Below the pieces are notes generated by a model. It saw only the letters and a list, made by a program, of their open reading frames with translations, ran no database searches and was not told the DNA's origin. A program made the position numbers and the translations under genes. 64,000 nucleotides of DNA. Source: an uncultured Flavobacteriaceae bacterium (lineage in GTDB: Bacteria > Bacteroidota > Bacteroidia > Flavobacteriales > Flavobacteriaceae). How positions within the stretch are numbered: position 1 is the first letter of the stretch; the number at the start of each line of letters is the position of its first letter. The stretch is taken from positions 372,001-436,000 of the forward strand of contig CAJIZF010000001.1 in the NCBI GenBank assembly GCA_905181835.1. The letters are read 5' to 3'. Shown piece after piece: positions 1 through 9,691 of the stretch.

Positions 1-1
1 A

Positions 2-1939
2 TTTGATGGCTTTTATAATGATGTTTTAGTTGAGGAAAATCGTAAAAAAGCAATCAGTTATGCTATTTATAGAATTGTACAGCATAGATTTTCAAATTCT
101 CCGGGAGTTGATGATATTTACAACTCTATCAATAGTTTTATGGATGAGTTGGGGTACAATAAATATGATGAGAGCACAGACTATCATAGTGGAGATGCTG
201 CTGCTCTAGGGAATTATGTAGCGCAACAGATTATTGAATTCGGTTTACAAGATAATTCAAATGAACAAAATGATTATGCAAATTTAGTTTATGAACCTTT
301 AAATGAACCCTTGAATACTGATGAGGAAGGAAATCCAAATCTAACAGAACCGAATCACTGGCAACCCCTTACCATGGAAGAATTTATTGATCAAAGTGGG
401 AATTATCATCCTGGAGGTTCTCCAGAATTCTTAAGTCCAGAATGGGGTAAAGTAATTCCGTTTTCTTTAAAAGAGGAAGATCTTTCTATACATTCAACAC
501 CTAATTATGATTATTGGGTTTATCATGATCCAACCAGCCCTTCTTATATACAAGAGGGTATTGGTTTAGAAGACCCATTTAAGTGGGGATTTACATTGGT
601 GTCTATTTGGGGATCTCATTTAGATCCAAATGACGATGTGATGATAGATATTTCTCCAGCAAGTATCGGAAATATCTCTAGTTTTCCAGAAACTTTTGAG
701 GAGTATAAAGATTTTTATAACTTTTTTGATGGAGGTGATTCAAGTGTAGGTCGGGAAATTAATCCTAGTACTGGTTTAGCTTACGAGGAACAAATGGTTC
801 CAAGAGGAGACTATGCAAGAGTTTTAGCAGAGTTCTGGGCAGATGGTCCAGATAGTGAAACACCTCCTGGTCATTGGTTCACCATATTAAATTATGTAAA
901 TGATCATCCGCAGCTCATAAAAAAGTTTAAAGGTGAAGGTGAAATATTAAGCAGTCTTGAGTGGGATATAAAATCCTACTTTATTTTATCAGGGGCCATG
1001 CATGATTCTGCAATTGCAGCATGGGGCATTAAAGGTTATTATGATTATATCAGACCCATGAGTGCGATCAGGTATATGTGTGACCAAGGGCAATCTTCAG
1101 ATACTAACCTTTCCAATTATAATCCTCATGGAATCCCCCTAGTTGATGGATTTATTGAAGTTATTCAAGAAGGAGATTCTTTGGAAGGCGATGGCCAAGA
1201 AAATATTGGTAAAATAAAATTATTTACATGGAAAGGGCATGAACATATTATTAACGCTGATTATGATATAGCTGGTGTTGGATGGATTCTTGCAGAGAAG
1301 TGGTTCCCTTATCAGAGACCTTCTTTCGTAAATCCTCCATTTGCAGGTTATGTATCTGGACATTCAACATTTTCGAGAGCTGCAGCAGAAGTACTAAAGC
1401 TATTAACAAACGATGAATTTTTCCCAGGTGGGATGGGAACTTTTGAGGTTTACACTAACGATTTTTTAAAATTTGAAGTAGGTCCGAGTATGGATTTTCA
1501 ATTACAATGGGCTACCTATAGAGATGCGTCAGATCAAACTAGTTTGTCAAGAATTTGGGGAGGGATTCATCCACCGATTGATGATATTCCTGGCAGAATT
1601 ATCGGAGAAAAAATTGGTAAAGCAGCTTTTTCGTTTGGGGAGAAATATTTTTCAAAAGAGGAATTGGAAGTGGAGAGTATCGTTTATCCAAACCCTTCGA
1701 ATGACTTTTTAAATTTACAATACCCATTTAATAACGAGAAGTTTAACGTTGATATTTTCGACTTAAATGGAAGAAAAATTTTAAACCAACCTCTTAAGTT
1801 TAATAATTTAAATCGTACAAGAATTGATATTTCTGGATTTAGTAAGGGGGTCTATATTTTGTACTTGATCGATACGAATAATAGGGAAGTAGCTGTGCAC
1901 AAAATTTTTAAAAAGTTAAATGCTCTAAAAATTCGATAA
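2..1939 (+). CDS. Vanadium-dependent haloperoxidase / PAP2-like secreted protein, 5' truncated
   Basis: The reading frame is open from the window edge, so the true start lies upstream; 645 residues are visible. The acid phosphatase/haloperoxidase signature can be followed: a K-x5-RP segment (KWFPYQRP), then VSGHSTF near nt 1355, then SR-x5-H-x3-D (SRIWGGIHPPIDD) near nt 1548. These residues bind vanadate or phosphate in the PAP2 superfamily. The last ~80 residues form a type IX secretion sorting domain (VYPNPSND, then FDLNGRKI and GVYILYL), so the product is probably exported or surface-bound. Whether it halogenates or dephosphorylates cannot be told from the motifs. Confidence 0.85.
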   Translation, partial: FDGFYNDVLVEENRKKAISYAIYRIVQHRFSNSPGVDDIYNSINSFMDELGYNKYDESTDYHSGDAAALGNYVAQQIIEFGLQDNSNEQNDYANLVYEPLNEPLNTDEEGNPNLTEPNHWQPLTMEEFIDQSGNYHPGGSPEFLSPEWGKVIPFSLKEEDLSIHSTPNYDYWVYHDPTSPSYIQEGIGLEDPFKWGFTLVSIWGSHLDPNDDVMIDISPASIGNISSFPETFEEYKDFYNFFDGGDSSVGREINPSTGLAYEEQMVPRGDYARVLAEFWADGPDSETPPGHWFTILNYVNDHPQLIKKFKGEGEILSSLEWDIKSYFILSGAMHDSAIAAWGIKGYYDYIRPMSAIRYMCDQGQSSDTNLSNYNPHGIPLVDGFIEVIQEGDSLEGDGQENIGKIKLFTWKGHEHIINADYDIAGVGWILAEKWFPYQRPSFVNPPFAGYVSGHSTFSRAAAEVLKLLTNDEFFPGGMGTFEVYTNDFLKFEVGPSMDFQLQWATYRDASDQTSLSRIWGGIHPPIDDIPGRIIGEKIGKAAFSFGEKYFSKEELEVESIVYPNPSNDFLNLQYPFNNEKFNVDIFDLNGRKILNQPLKFNNLNRTRIDISGFSKGVYILYLIDTNNREVAVHKIFKKLNALKIR

Positions 1940-2055
1940 AGAATTTCATGACCGCTAACAGTTCGAATAAGTTGCAGATTCTATAAATATTGTTGAAAAC
2001 GGTGCTGTTAAAGTTCCTTTTTAGATTTGGTTTTATGTTTTCTTGTAAAAAGTAC

Positions 2056-2733
2056 TTAATGTTTGCTATTCTCTTTTAATAATTCTGGAAATTTGTTTTG
2101 AAATCTTTTTAACCTTGGTATCGATACATTTTGAATGTAAGAATTGTTTGGATGCAACCGTTCATAATCTTGATGGTACTTTTCAGCAATCCAAAACTTT
2201 TGGAAAGGCATCACTTCAGCAGCTACTTTTCTGTCAGGATTTTCTTTATACAACGCTTTGATTTTATTAGCTATTATATTTTTTTCTTCCATGTTTTGAT
2301 AAAAGATAATAGAGCGGTATTGGGAGCCTCTGTCATTTCCCTGCCCATTTACTTGACTAATGTTTTGTGACTCAAAATAAACGTCAACCAATATTTTAAA
2401 ACTTATAACATTAGGATTGTATATAATTTCTACAGCTTCTGCGTGACCTGTTTTTCCGGTATTGCTAGATTCGTAGGTTGGATTTTTTGTATGACCACCA
2501 CTATAACCTGATATTGATTCTTCAACTCCAATCAAACTTTCATAGATAGCTTCAACACACCAAAAGCAACCACTCGCAAAATAAGCTCTTTTAAAGCCAT
2601 CAGAACTAACTACTTCTACAGGTGCTATATTGGTAATCGTTTTACTCTTTTTAGGATCGACCTGCTGACATGATACTTGTAGGACTGCCAGGATCGATAT
2701 GAGTGTTATGGATAATTTAATTTTCATATTCAT
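2056..2733 (-). CDS. msrA: Peptide-methionine (S)-S-oxide reductase MsrA, lipoprotein form
   Basis: It reduces methionine-S-sulfoxide in damaged proteins. The catalytic motif GCFWC sits at residues 55-59, and the family motifs GYSGG, GHAEAVE and GSQYRS follow in order. The N-terminus is a lipoprotein signal peptide ending in VSC at residues 20-22, so the enzyme should be anchored in the envelope and act in the periplasm. No cysteine follows the active-site motif, so recycling probably relies on an outside thiol partner. It is a monocistronic minus-strand gene. Confidence 0.93.
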   Translation of the reverse strand: MNMKIKLSITLISILAVLQVSCQQVDPKKSKTITNIAPVEVVSSDGFKRAYFASGCFWCVEAIYESLIGVEESISGYSGGHTKNPTYESSNTGKTGHAEAVEIIYNPNVISFKILVDVYFESQNISQVNGQGNDRGSQYRSIIFYQNMEEKNIIANKIKALYKENPDRKVAAEVMPFQKFWIAEKYHQDYERLHPNNSYIQNVSIPRLKRFQNKFPELLKENSKH

Positions 2734-2773
2734 TTTTTTAGGCCAAATAGTTTTGGTTATATTGGCTTTTTAT

Positions 2774-2806
2774 TAAAAAAAAAGTCCTCAATGAATTGAA
2801 GACTTT
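2774..2806 (-). terminator. Rho-independent terminator of the 3609-2830 gene
   Basis: On the minus strand a hairpin (AGTC-x-TCAAT pairing with ATTGA-x-GACT, one mismatch) is followed by a run of ten T. It lies just after the stop of the coiled-coil zinc-ribbon-family gene. Confidence 0.7.
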
Positions 2807-2829
2807 AGAATTTTATTTAATGAAAAAAA

Positions 2830-3609
2830 TTATAACTTATTAAATAATTTTTCCATTTTTTCTTCTTCTTCTTTTGCTAAATCTATATCAACTAAGATTC
2901 TACCACTATGCTCATCAGTGATTATTTTTTTACGTCCTGCGATTTCCATTTGGATTTGCGGTGGTATCGTAAAAAAAGAACCTCCAGAAGCACCACGATC
3001 TATTGCAACGACAGCTAATCCATTTTTTACACTGGTACGGATTCTTTTGTAAGCTTTGATTAATCGTTCTTCAATTTTCTTTTCGTAATCTGTAGATTTA
3101 TTGATAAGTGCTTGTTCCTCTTTTTCAGTTTCAGCTAAAATTTCATTTAACTCTCCTTGCTTGTGAGCGAGATGTTCCTGACGTTGCTTGAGGCGTTCTG
3201 AAGTCTCATCAACAACGATCTTTTTTTGTTCAATTTGCACATTAAATTCTTTAATGTGCTTTTCGTTTAATTCAATTTCCAATTCTTGGAATTCAATTTC
3301 CTTACTTAAGGAATCGTATTCACGATTGTTACGAACGTTGTCTTGTTGTTTTGTGTATTTTTTGATAAGTTCTTTAGACTCTTCTATATGATTCTTCTTA
3401 TCTGAAATACTGTTTACAACAACCTCAATTCCGTCGTTTAATTTTTCAAGGCGCGTATTCATCCCAGCTAGTTCATCTTCAAGATCTTTAACTTCTAAAG
3501 GAAGTTCTCCACGAATGTCACGAATTTTATCAATTCTAGAGTCGATAAGTTGTAAATCGAATAAAGCTCTTAACTTTTCTTCTACAGTAATTTCTTTTTT
3601 CTTTGCCAT
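2830..3609 (-). CDS. Coiled-coil protein of the C4-type zinc ribbon family (DUF164-like), cysteines missing
   Basis: This is a 259-residue, highly charged protein. Residues ~10-180 are a long coiled coil rich in E, K and L. The C-terminal ~60 residues match the zinc-ribbon end of this family (RGASGGSFFTIPPQ then KKIITDEHSGRILVD). The family normally has two CxxC-type pairs here (CGGCF and CEHCGR). In this copy all four positions are Ser, Ala, Thr or another residue, so zinc binding is not expected. The family is linked to RNA- or nucleotide-related roles but has no firm function. It lies 3 bp downstream of the Nif3 gene and is probably cotranscribed with it. Confidence 0.8.
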   Translation of the reverse strand: MAKKKEITVEEKLRALFDLQLIDSRIDKIRDIRGELPLEVKDLEDELAGMNTRLEKLNDGIEVVVNSISDKKNHIEESKELIKKYTKQQDNVRNNREYDSLSKEIEFQELEIELNEKHIKEFNVQIEQKKIVVDETSERLKQRQEHLAHKQGELNEILAETEKEEQALINKSTDYEKKIEERLIKAYKRIRTSVKNGLAVVAIDRGASGGSFFTIPPQIQMEIAGRKKIITDEHSGRILVDIDLAKEEEEKMEKLFNKL

Positions 3610-3612
3610 ATT

Positions 3613-4708
3613 TTAAAAATAGGTAATTGGGTTGGTGTTTATTTGCGATAAAAGGACTGCAAAAATAGTAATTTTTTTGTTAAGGTAGGCAACTAATAGT
3701 TCTTTTGTGAATTGTTCACTTTCATAATGACCAATATCAGCTAGCAACATCTGATCCTCTGTTTTAAAAAAATCATGATATTTACAATCTGCAGTTATAA
3801 ATATGTCTGCACGTTCTTTTATTGCATTGGGTATAGCAAAACTTCCGCTTCCACCTAAAACTGCAACTTTTTTGATAGGTTTTTCTAATAGTTTTGAATG
3901 GCGAATGCAACTGGTGTTCATGGTTTGTTTTAAAAATTTTAAAAATTCAATCTCAGAATTACTAGTTTCCAACTCGCCAATCATTCCCATTCCAATATGT
4001 TGATTGTTGTTTTCCAATGTGGTTAACTCATAGGCTATTTCTTCGTAGGGATGATGTTTAAATAGTGATTCTAAAACATCAGATTTTTTATGTGCTGGCA
4101 AGGTGACATTCAAGAGTGTTTCCTTTTCAAACCGTAATTCTCCTTTTGATCCAATAATAGGGTTAGACTCTTTGTTTCCAAGAAAACTACCAGTTCCATC
4201 CATAGAAAAACTACAATTACTATAGTTTCCAATAGTGCCTGCACCTGCTTTGAATAATTCGCTCAAGAGATTTTGAAAATGTTTTTCTGGGACATAGGTT
4301 GTTAGTTTTTTGATGGTGTTTTTCTTGGGAATTAATACCCTTCTGTTGGTTAAATTTAATTTGTTACAAATCATTGCGTTCACTCCATTCCAGGAGTTAT
4401 CCAATGCAGTGTGTAAAGAAAAAATAGCAATATTATTTTTAATAGCTTTTATGACAACCCTTTCTACATAATTTTTGCCTGTTAAATTTTTTAAACCAGA
4501 AAATATAATTGGATGGAAACTCACGATTAAATTACACCCCTCCGCTATCGCTTCGTCGACAACACTTTCAAGAGTATCAAGTGCAACTAGTATTCCTACT
4601 TACCTTAGTTTCATAATCTCCAACTAAAAGTCCGGTATTGTCAAATTCTTCGGTATAGGATAAAGGAGCTAGTTCGTTCAGGATAGCGATAACTTCTTTT
4701 ATTTTCAT
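3613..4708 (-). CDS. Nif3-like dinuclear metal centre protein (frameshifted here)
   Basis: This is a conserved Nif3/YqfO-type protein of about 364 residues, a toroidal hexamer with a two-metal site and probable hydrolase fold. The ATG at 4708 begins MKIKEVIAIL. The frame breaks near 4597-4600, where one extra base separates ETKVS from GILVALDTLESVV, and the rest runs unbroken to 3613. Total length is 3n+1, fitting a single insertion. Metal-site motifs SFHPIIF and ADIGHYESE are intact, and the large middle insert is the PII-like domain of the long subfamily. The intact conservation on both sides argues for a sequence error. Confidence 0.85.
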
Positions 4709-4758
4709 AAAATTTATTTAATGTAAATATATTCAATTATAATAATATACTCAGATTA

Positions 4759-4785
4759 TTGTTTTATTGGGAAATCGTACTTTTG
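4759..4785 (+). promoter_or_regulatory. Bacteroidota-type promoter of lpxK
   Basis: TTG at 4759-4761 and TACTTTTG (TAnnTTTG) at 4778-4785 are spaced by 16 bp. The -7 element ends only 4 bp before the lpxK ATG, so the predicted transcript would be leaderless or nearly so. Confidence 0.5.
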
Positions 4786-4789
4786 CTTT

Positions 4790-5797
4790 ATGAAATTTTT
4801 TCGGAAACTACTTTTTCCTTTTTCCTTAGTGTATGGAAGCCTTTTAGCAATTCGTAACTCCTCTTACGACAAAAACTGGTTAAAAAGCAAATCATACCCT
4901 TTGCCGATTATATGCGTGGGAAATTTATCAACGGGGGGAACAGGAAAATCTCCTATGATTGAATATCTAATAAGTTTTTTAGAAAATAATTATCAAATAG
5001 CCGTTTTAAGTCGCGGATATAAAAGAAAAACCTCTGGATTTATAGAAGTTTTAACAACCAGTAAGGTTGAAGAAGTTGGTGATGAACCACTTCAATTCAA
5101 AAAGAAATTTCCAAAGGTAGTTGTTGCAGTTTGTGCAAATCGACAAGAAGGAATTGATCGTATTAAAACCAATGCTGATATTATACTGTTGGATGATGCT
5201 TTTCAGCATAGAAAAGTGAATGCATCAAAAAAAATGTTACTAACTTCCTATAATAATCTTTACATCAATGATTGTGTGCTTCCAGCTGGTAACTTAAGAG
5301 AATTAAAATCAGGTGCTAAGCGTGCGGATATTATTGTCGTTACAAAATGTCCAGAACAACATTCATTCACAAAACTAAAAGAAATACAGCAGGACTTAAA
5401 TTTACTTCCAGAACAAAAAATTTATTTTTCAAAAATTACCTACGATAAAATAATTTATGGTGTTTCCGAAAATCTTCCCTTAACTTTTTTAGAAAACAAA
5501 AATTTCACTCTTGTAACTGGCATTGCTGATTCGAGTCCTTTATTAAAATTTTTAAATACAAAGCAATTAAAATTTACCCACAAAAAGTTTTCTGATCACC
5601 ATCATTTTTCAAATTCTGAGATTAACAATTTAAAAGAAAGCAATTTTATACTTACCACTGAAAAAGATTTTGTAAGATTACAGCCGAGGTTAGCTAATTT
5701 TCCAATTTATTATCTCCCCATTAAAACTTCCATTATTAAGGAGCAAGAAGCGTCATTTAAAAGAGATATAATTGATGCGATAGTTAACTTTAGTTGA
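4790..5797 (+). CDS. lpxK: Tetraacyldisaccharide 4'-kinase LpxK
   Basis: It phosphorylates the 4' position of the lipid A disaccharide precursor at the inner membrane (Raetz pathway). The 335-residue length is typical. The N-terminal hydrophobic anchor is followed by the P-loop NLSTGGTGKSP at residues 45-55, then LSRGYKRK, GDEPLQF and LDDAFQHR, all diagnostic of LpxK. The gene converges on gap and the two coding ends overlap by 8 bp, leaving no room for a terminator between them. Confidence 0.97.
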   Translation: MKFFRKLLFPFSLVYGSLLAIRNSSYDKNWLKSKSYPLPIICVGNLSTGGTGKSPMIEYLISFLENNYQIAVLSRGYKRKTSGFIEVLTTSKVEEVGDEPLQFKKKFPKVVVAVCANRQEGIDRIKTNADIILLDDAFQHRKVNASKKMLLTSYNNLYINDCVLPAGNLRELKSGAKRADIIVVTKCPEQHSFTKLKEIQQDLNLLPEQKIYFSKITYDKIIYGVSENLPLTFLENKNFTLVTGIADSSPLLKFLNTKQLKFTHKKFSDHHHFSNSEINNLKESNFILTTEKDFVRLQPRLANFPIYYLPIKTSIIKEQEASFKRDIIDAIVNFS

Positions 5798-6797
5798 CAT
5801 TAACCTTGGACATTAAATGTATTAAATCTATAATTCTCGAAGAATACCCCACCTCATTATCATACCAACCTATTATTTTTATCATTTTACCAATGACTGA
5901 GGTCATCTCAGAATCAAAAATACATGAATGATGGTTTCCTGTAATGTCAACAGAAACTATTGGGTCTTCCGTGTATTGTAGTATATTTTTAAATTGGGTT
6001 AAAGATGCTTCTTTAAAGGCAGTATTAATATCAGAAATACTTACTTCAGTTTTTGAGTTTATGGTGATATCGGTAAGTGATCCATTGGGAACAGGGACTC
6101 TTATCCCACATCCTCCAATTACAGTTTCTAATTCAGGAAATATTTTTGTTAATGCCTTTGCAGCACCTGTCGTTGTTGGAACAATAGATTGACTTGCCGC
6201 ACGTGCTCTTCTTAGATCTTTATGGGGTTGATCATGTAAACTCTGATCGGTGGTATAAGAATGAATCGTTGTAATATAGGCTTGTTCGATACCACACAAA
6301 TCATTAATAACTTTAAGCATTGGAGCAGCGTTGTTCGTTGTGCATGAGGCGTTTGAAATAATAGTGTCTTCCTTGTTAATCAAAGATTCATTAACCCCAA
6401 AAACAATCATTTTGATGGAGTCGTCTTGAGGAGGTACAGAAAGAATCACTTTTTTTGCTCCATTTTTTAAATGATTTTGTAATGCTGCTTTAGTTTTATA
6501 TTTACCAGAACACTCTATAACTAGGTCTAATTCCCCCCAATTTATAGTTTCAATTTTTTCAGAGGATGAAAATCTAACAATTTGATTATTAACAGTAATG
6601 CTATTATTTGAAAATTCAATTTTTTCATCTAAAACTCCGTGAATACTATCGTATTTGAGGAGGTGGCTTAAGATTTTTGTATCAGAAATATCGTTGATGG
6701 CAACGACCTTAATTTTTGGATGATTAATGAGTAATCTAAAAAGAGTTCTTCCTATTCTTCCAAAACCGTTGATTCCTATTTGAATAGTTTCGTTCAT
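5790..6797 (-). CDS. gap: Glyceraldehyde-3-phosphate dehydrogenase, type I
   Basis: This is the NAD-dependent glycolytic GAPDH, 335 residues. The Rossmann motif NGFGRIGR lies at residues 10-17 and the catalytic SNASCTTN near residue 150, with the partner His in TTIHSYT and the C-terminal WYDNEVGYS. It sits 6 bp downstream of lipA on the same strand and is probably cotranscribed. Flavobacteria often carry more than one gap gene, so this may not be the only copy. Confidence 0.96.
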   Translation of the reverse strand: MNETIQIGINGFGRIGRTLFRLLINHPKIKVVAINDISDTKILSHLLKYDSIHGVLDEKIEFSNNSITVNNQIVRFSSSEKIETINWGELDLVIECSGKYKTKAALQNHLKNGAKKVILSVPPQDDSIKMIVFGVNESLINKEDTIISNASCTTNNAAPMLKVINDLCGIEQAYITTIHSYTTDQSLHDQPHKDLRRARAASQSIVPTTTGAAKALTKIFPELETVIGGCGIRVPVPNGSLTDITINSKTEVSISDINTAFKEASLTQFKNILQYTEDPIVSVDITGNHHSCIFDSEMTSVIGKMIKIIGWYDNEVGYSSRIIDLIHLMSKVNVN

Positions 6798-6803
6798 TAT
6801 AAC

Positions 6804-7688
6804 TCAAGTAAGGTGTTTTTGGGCCTTATAGGATGATCTTACTAGCGGTCCACTTTCTACGTGTCTAAAGCCCAATTCCAGCCCAATAGTTTCATACTTT
6901 TTAAATTGCTCCGGGCTAATAAATTCCTTTACAGGTAAATGATTTTTTGAAGGTTGAAGGTATTGACCAATAGTGATGATATCAAGATTTACATTGCTTA
7001 AATCTCTCATTGTCTGAATTACTTCCTCTTCTGTTTCGCCCAATCCAAGCATTATTCCACTTTTAGTTCTAGGTGCCCCTTGTTTTTTTAAATAATTTAA
7101 AACCTCCAGGCTTCTTTCGTATTTCGCTTGAATTCTTACCTCTCTTGTTAATCTTTTTACCGTTTCCATGTTGTGAGAAATCACCTCTGGACTTACCTTA
7201 AGAATACGGTCTATATTAGTTTTATTTCCTTGAAAATCAGGAATTAGCGTTTCAAGTGTTGTGTTAGGATTCATTCTCCTTATGGCACTAACAGTTTCTG
7301 CCCAAAGTATAGATCCCATATCTTTAAGATCATCTCTATCTACAGAAGTTATAACTGCATGCTTAATATTCATAAGTTTGATAGATCTTGCAACTTTCTC
7401 TGGTTCATCCCAATCTAAAGTATCAGGTCTTCCAGTTTTAACGCCACAAAAACCACAAGATCGGGTACAGATATTTCCTAAAATCATAAAAGTTGCAGTA
7501 CCTTCTGTCCAACACTCACCCATATTTGGGCAACTTCCAGAGGTGCAAATAGTATTTAACTGATATTTGTCTACAAGACTCCTTAAATCAGTATACTTTT
7601 TACCGGTTGGAAGCTTTACTCTTAACCATTTTGGTTTTGGAGTAAATACTTTTTTTTCTTTAGTTGCTAATTCCATAACTGCTGACAA
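6804..7688 (-). CDS. lipA: Lipoyl synthase LipA
   Basis: This radical-SAM enzyme inserts sulfur into octanoyl chains on lipoyl-dependent proteins (pyruvate and 2-oxoglutarate dehydrogenases, glycine cleavage H protein). Both iron-sulfur motifs are present: the auxiliary cluster [12 protein letters not shown] and the SAM cluster CTRSCGFC, with the C-terminal RSSYKA serine ligand. Length 294 is usual. It follows the ECF sigma gene by 32 bp, and the minus-strand order glycosyltransferase, sigma, lipA, gap suggests one transcription unit. Confidence 0.97.
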   Translation of the reverse strand: MSAVMELATKEKKVFTPKPKWLRVKLPTGKKYTDLRSLVDKYQLNTICTSGSCPNMGECWTEGTATFMILGNICTRSCGFCGVKTGRPDTLDWDEPEKVARSIKLMNIKHAVITSVDRDDLKDMGSILWAETVSAIRRMNPNTTLETLIPDFQGNKTNIDRILKVSPEVISHNMETVKRLTREVRIQAKYERSLEVLNYLKKQGAPRTKSGIMLGLGETEEEVIQTMRDLSNVNLDIITIGQYLQPSKNHLPVKEFISPEQFKKYETIGLELGFRHVESGPLVRSSYKAQKHLT

Positions 7689-7720
7689 AGATAAGAAGTT
7701 TAACTAAAAAAACATAGAAG

Positions 7721-8302
7721 TTAAGTATATCGATTTGTATGATTTTGCTTAATAATTTCGGCTAATAATTTTCGGGCTCTTAGTAACCTCACCTTTACGT
7801 TATTTAGGGGCTCTTCTAATTGGTTTGAAATTTCTAAATAACTCATTTCTTGAAAATAACGAAGGTTAATTACATCCTGATAATGTGGTTTTAGTTTTTT
7901 AATAAAACTAAGTAATTCAGCTAAATTTTGTTTAATAATTAAGGTGTCTTCGGGAGTGGGGGAGTCATCCGGAATTTTTTTCACTTGCTCTTCTGAAGTA
8001 TTAGATGATTGTATGTAAATAGAAGCATTTTTCTTTCTACTTCTATCTATTTGTATGTTTTTTGAAATCGTAATCAACCAAGTTACAAATTCATAGCGAT
8101 CATCGTAAGAGTTTATTTTATCAAACGCTTTTGAAAAGCTTTCTATTGTAATATCTTCTGCTTCATATTCGTTTTGAATCCGTTTTAATTGAAAACGATA
8201 AACGTCATTCCAAAAATGATCTAACAAAAAATTAAAAGCAATTTGGGAGCCTTCTTTTGCCTTACTAATTTGAAGTGTAATATCGGTTTTTTTTATTTCC
8301 AC
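7721..8302 (-). CDS. ECF-type RNA polymerase sigma factor
   Basis: This is a 193-residue sigma-70-family protein. Region 2 lies at about residues 20-85 (AEDITIESFSKAF and FVTWLITISKN) and region 4 at 125-180 (YQDVINLRYFQEMSYLEIS, then NNVKVRLLRARKLL). No anti-sigma factor gene is adjacent, which is unusual for ECF factors. Its start overlaps the end of the glycosyltransferase gene by 10 bp, implying translational coupling. Confidence 0.9.
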   Translation of the reverse strand: MEIKKTDITLQISKAKEGSQIAFNFLLDHFWNDVYRFQLKRIQNEYEAEDITIESFSKAFDKINSYDDRYEFVTWLITISKNIQIDRSRKKNASIYIQSSNTSEEQVKKIPDDSPTPEDTLIIKQNLAELLSFIKKLKPHYQDVINLRYFQEMSYLEISNQLEEPLNNVKVRLLRARKLLAEIIKQNHTNRYT

Positions 8303-9386
8303 GAATTAGATTTGGATAAACTATAGATAATAAAGATAGTAAATTGAAAAATAATAAAAAGAATTTCTAAAAACGGAAACCAAGCTATTAAATCCTTTTC
8401 TCCCAATTTTTTTGCTGCATGATACATAGTGATGTATTGAAACACCATTCTAAATAAAATAAGTGCTGAGGGTATCTTCCAATCTAGTAAACTCAAAGTA
8501 CTTATTGAAAAAACCCAAAACAAGAACAATGAAGTATAAAAAAAACTTAAAAAGAATTGGTGCTTAAACTGATATAATTTAGCTGTAGTTATATATTTTT
8601 TCTTTTGTGAAATCCATTCTTTCCAAGTCGATTTTGATTCAGAATATGTAAATGATTTTTTTGAATAACAAATAGCTGTGTTAGTTTTAGTAGCAACTTG
8701 ATTGATAAATAAATCGTCATCCCCAGCTTGAATTTCAATGTGAGATACGAAACCGCCATTATCATAATATACGTTGCTGGAATAAGCTAAATTTCTTCCT
8801 ACTCCCATATAAGGCATCCCAAAAAGTGTGAATGAAAAATATTGAATAGCAGTAAGTAGTGTATCAAACCGAATCAATTATTTAATAACCCCTTCTTTTT
8901 GTAATAAGACCCATAACCTAACACAATTTGTTTTTTTGATGAAAAATGAGCACCCATTTCATTAAGCCATTTATTTGAAGCTGGTTTACAATCTGCACCT
9001 GTAAAAATCATTCTCTGATGGGATGCTTTTTTAATTCCTAGGGTTAGTGCATATTTTTTAGATCCCCAGAACGTTTCATTATTTTCGACATTTACAATTT
9101 TAATATTCTCATTATTTTCTTCAAACAATTCCATAACATTTAAGGTATCGTCAAAAGAGGCGTCATTAATTAAAATAATTTCAAAGTCTGGATATTCTTG
9201 TTCAAGCCATAAAGGGATATTATCTTTTAAATTTAAAGCTTGATTTTTTGTATAAACTACGAGTGAAAGAGGAAAATATTTTTTTTGAGCTTCTTTATTT
9301 ATAGATCTCAAAGAAAATTTCGAAAACAATAAAAAGTAAACACAATTAATAAGTACTATAAAAGCAAATAAAAAGAGTAATACCAT
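8293..9386 (-). CDS. Membrane glycosyltransferase family 2 (frameshifted here)
   Basis: The N-terminal half (to 8874) has one TM helix and the GT-A fold start: LSLVVYTKNQ, then LINDASFDDT, with the GADCKP metal site. The C-terminal half (from 8877) contains AGDDDLF and three TM helices. The halves lie in different frames and join at AATAATTG near 8877, where one missing A breaks GLLNK/LIRFDT. An overlap of TGA with a TTG start could give two proteins, but the GT2 domain is cut in mid-fold, so one gene with an indel is more likely. It probably transfers sugar from the cytoplasmic face of the inner membrane. Confidence 0.8.
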
Positions 9387-9397
9387 GTGAGGTAACC

Positions 9398-9601
9398 TTA
9401 ATTTTGTGGTGATTCATTGCAATTATCGAATTGGTCAGGAGTTTTTCCACAATAACCACACGATTCCCCTTTTTTATTTAAAAAAGGACTTTGACTGGCA
9501 CAGGTCCCAGCAAATTCACCATCTTTTTTTGCCCATATTTTTATGGTGATACCTAGGACGGCAAAAAGAATTAAACCAATCGTTATAATATATAATTCCA
9601 T
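9398..9601 (-). CDS. Small conserved membrane protein with Cys-rich tail
   Basis: This 67-residue protein has one TM helix (residues 3-22), then a tail with C-x14-C-x2-C-x8-C spacing (TCAS, then CGYCGK, then DNC). The cysteines suggest metal or iron-sulfur binding, or disulfides, next to the membrane. I recognise the type as common in Flavobacteriaceae but know of no function. It lies 11 bp upstream of the glycosyltransferase gene on the same strand and may lead that operon. Confidence 0.7.
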   Translation of the reverse strand: MELYIITIGLILFAVLGITIKIWAKKDGEFAGTCASQSPFLNKKGESCGYCGKTPDQFDNCNESPQN

Positions 9602-9691
9602 AAGATTTATTTAAAGTACAAAAATACAATCTTTATTACTTTTATTGTTAATGATTCGTGTATTTTAGCACATTATATATATTAAATACTC

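Noticed and set aside
3613..4524. Shortened Nif3 starting at the internal ATG at 4524
   Set aside because: The missing N-terminal segment, including the conserved start MKIKEVIAIL and LVALDTLESVV, is present upstream in another frame.
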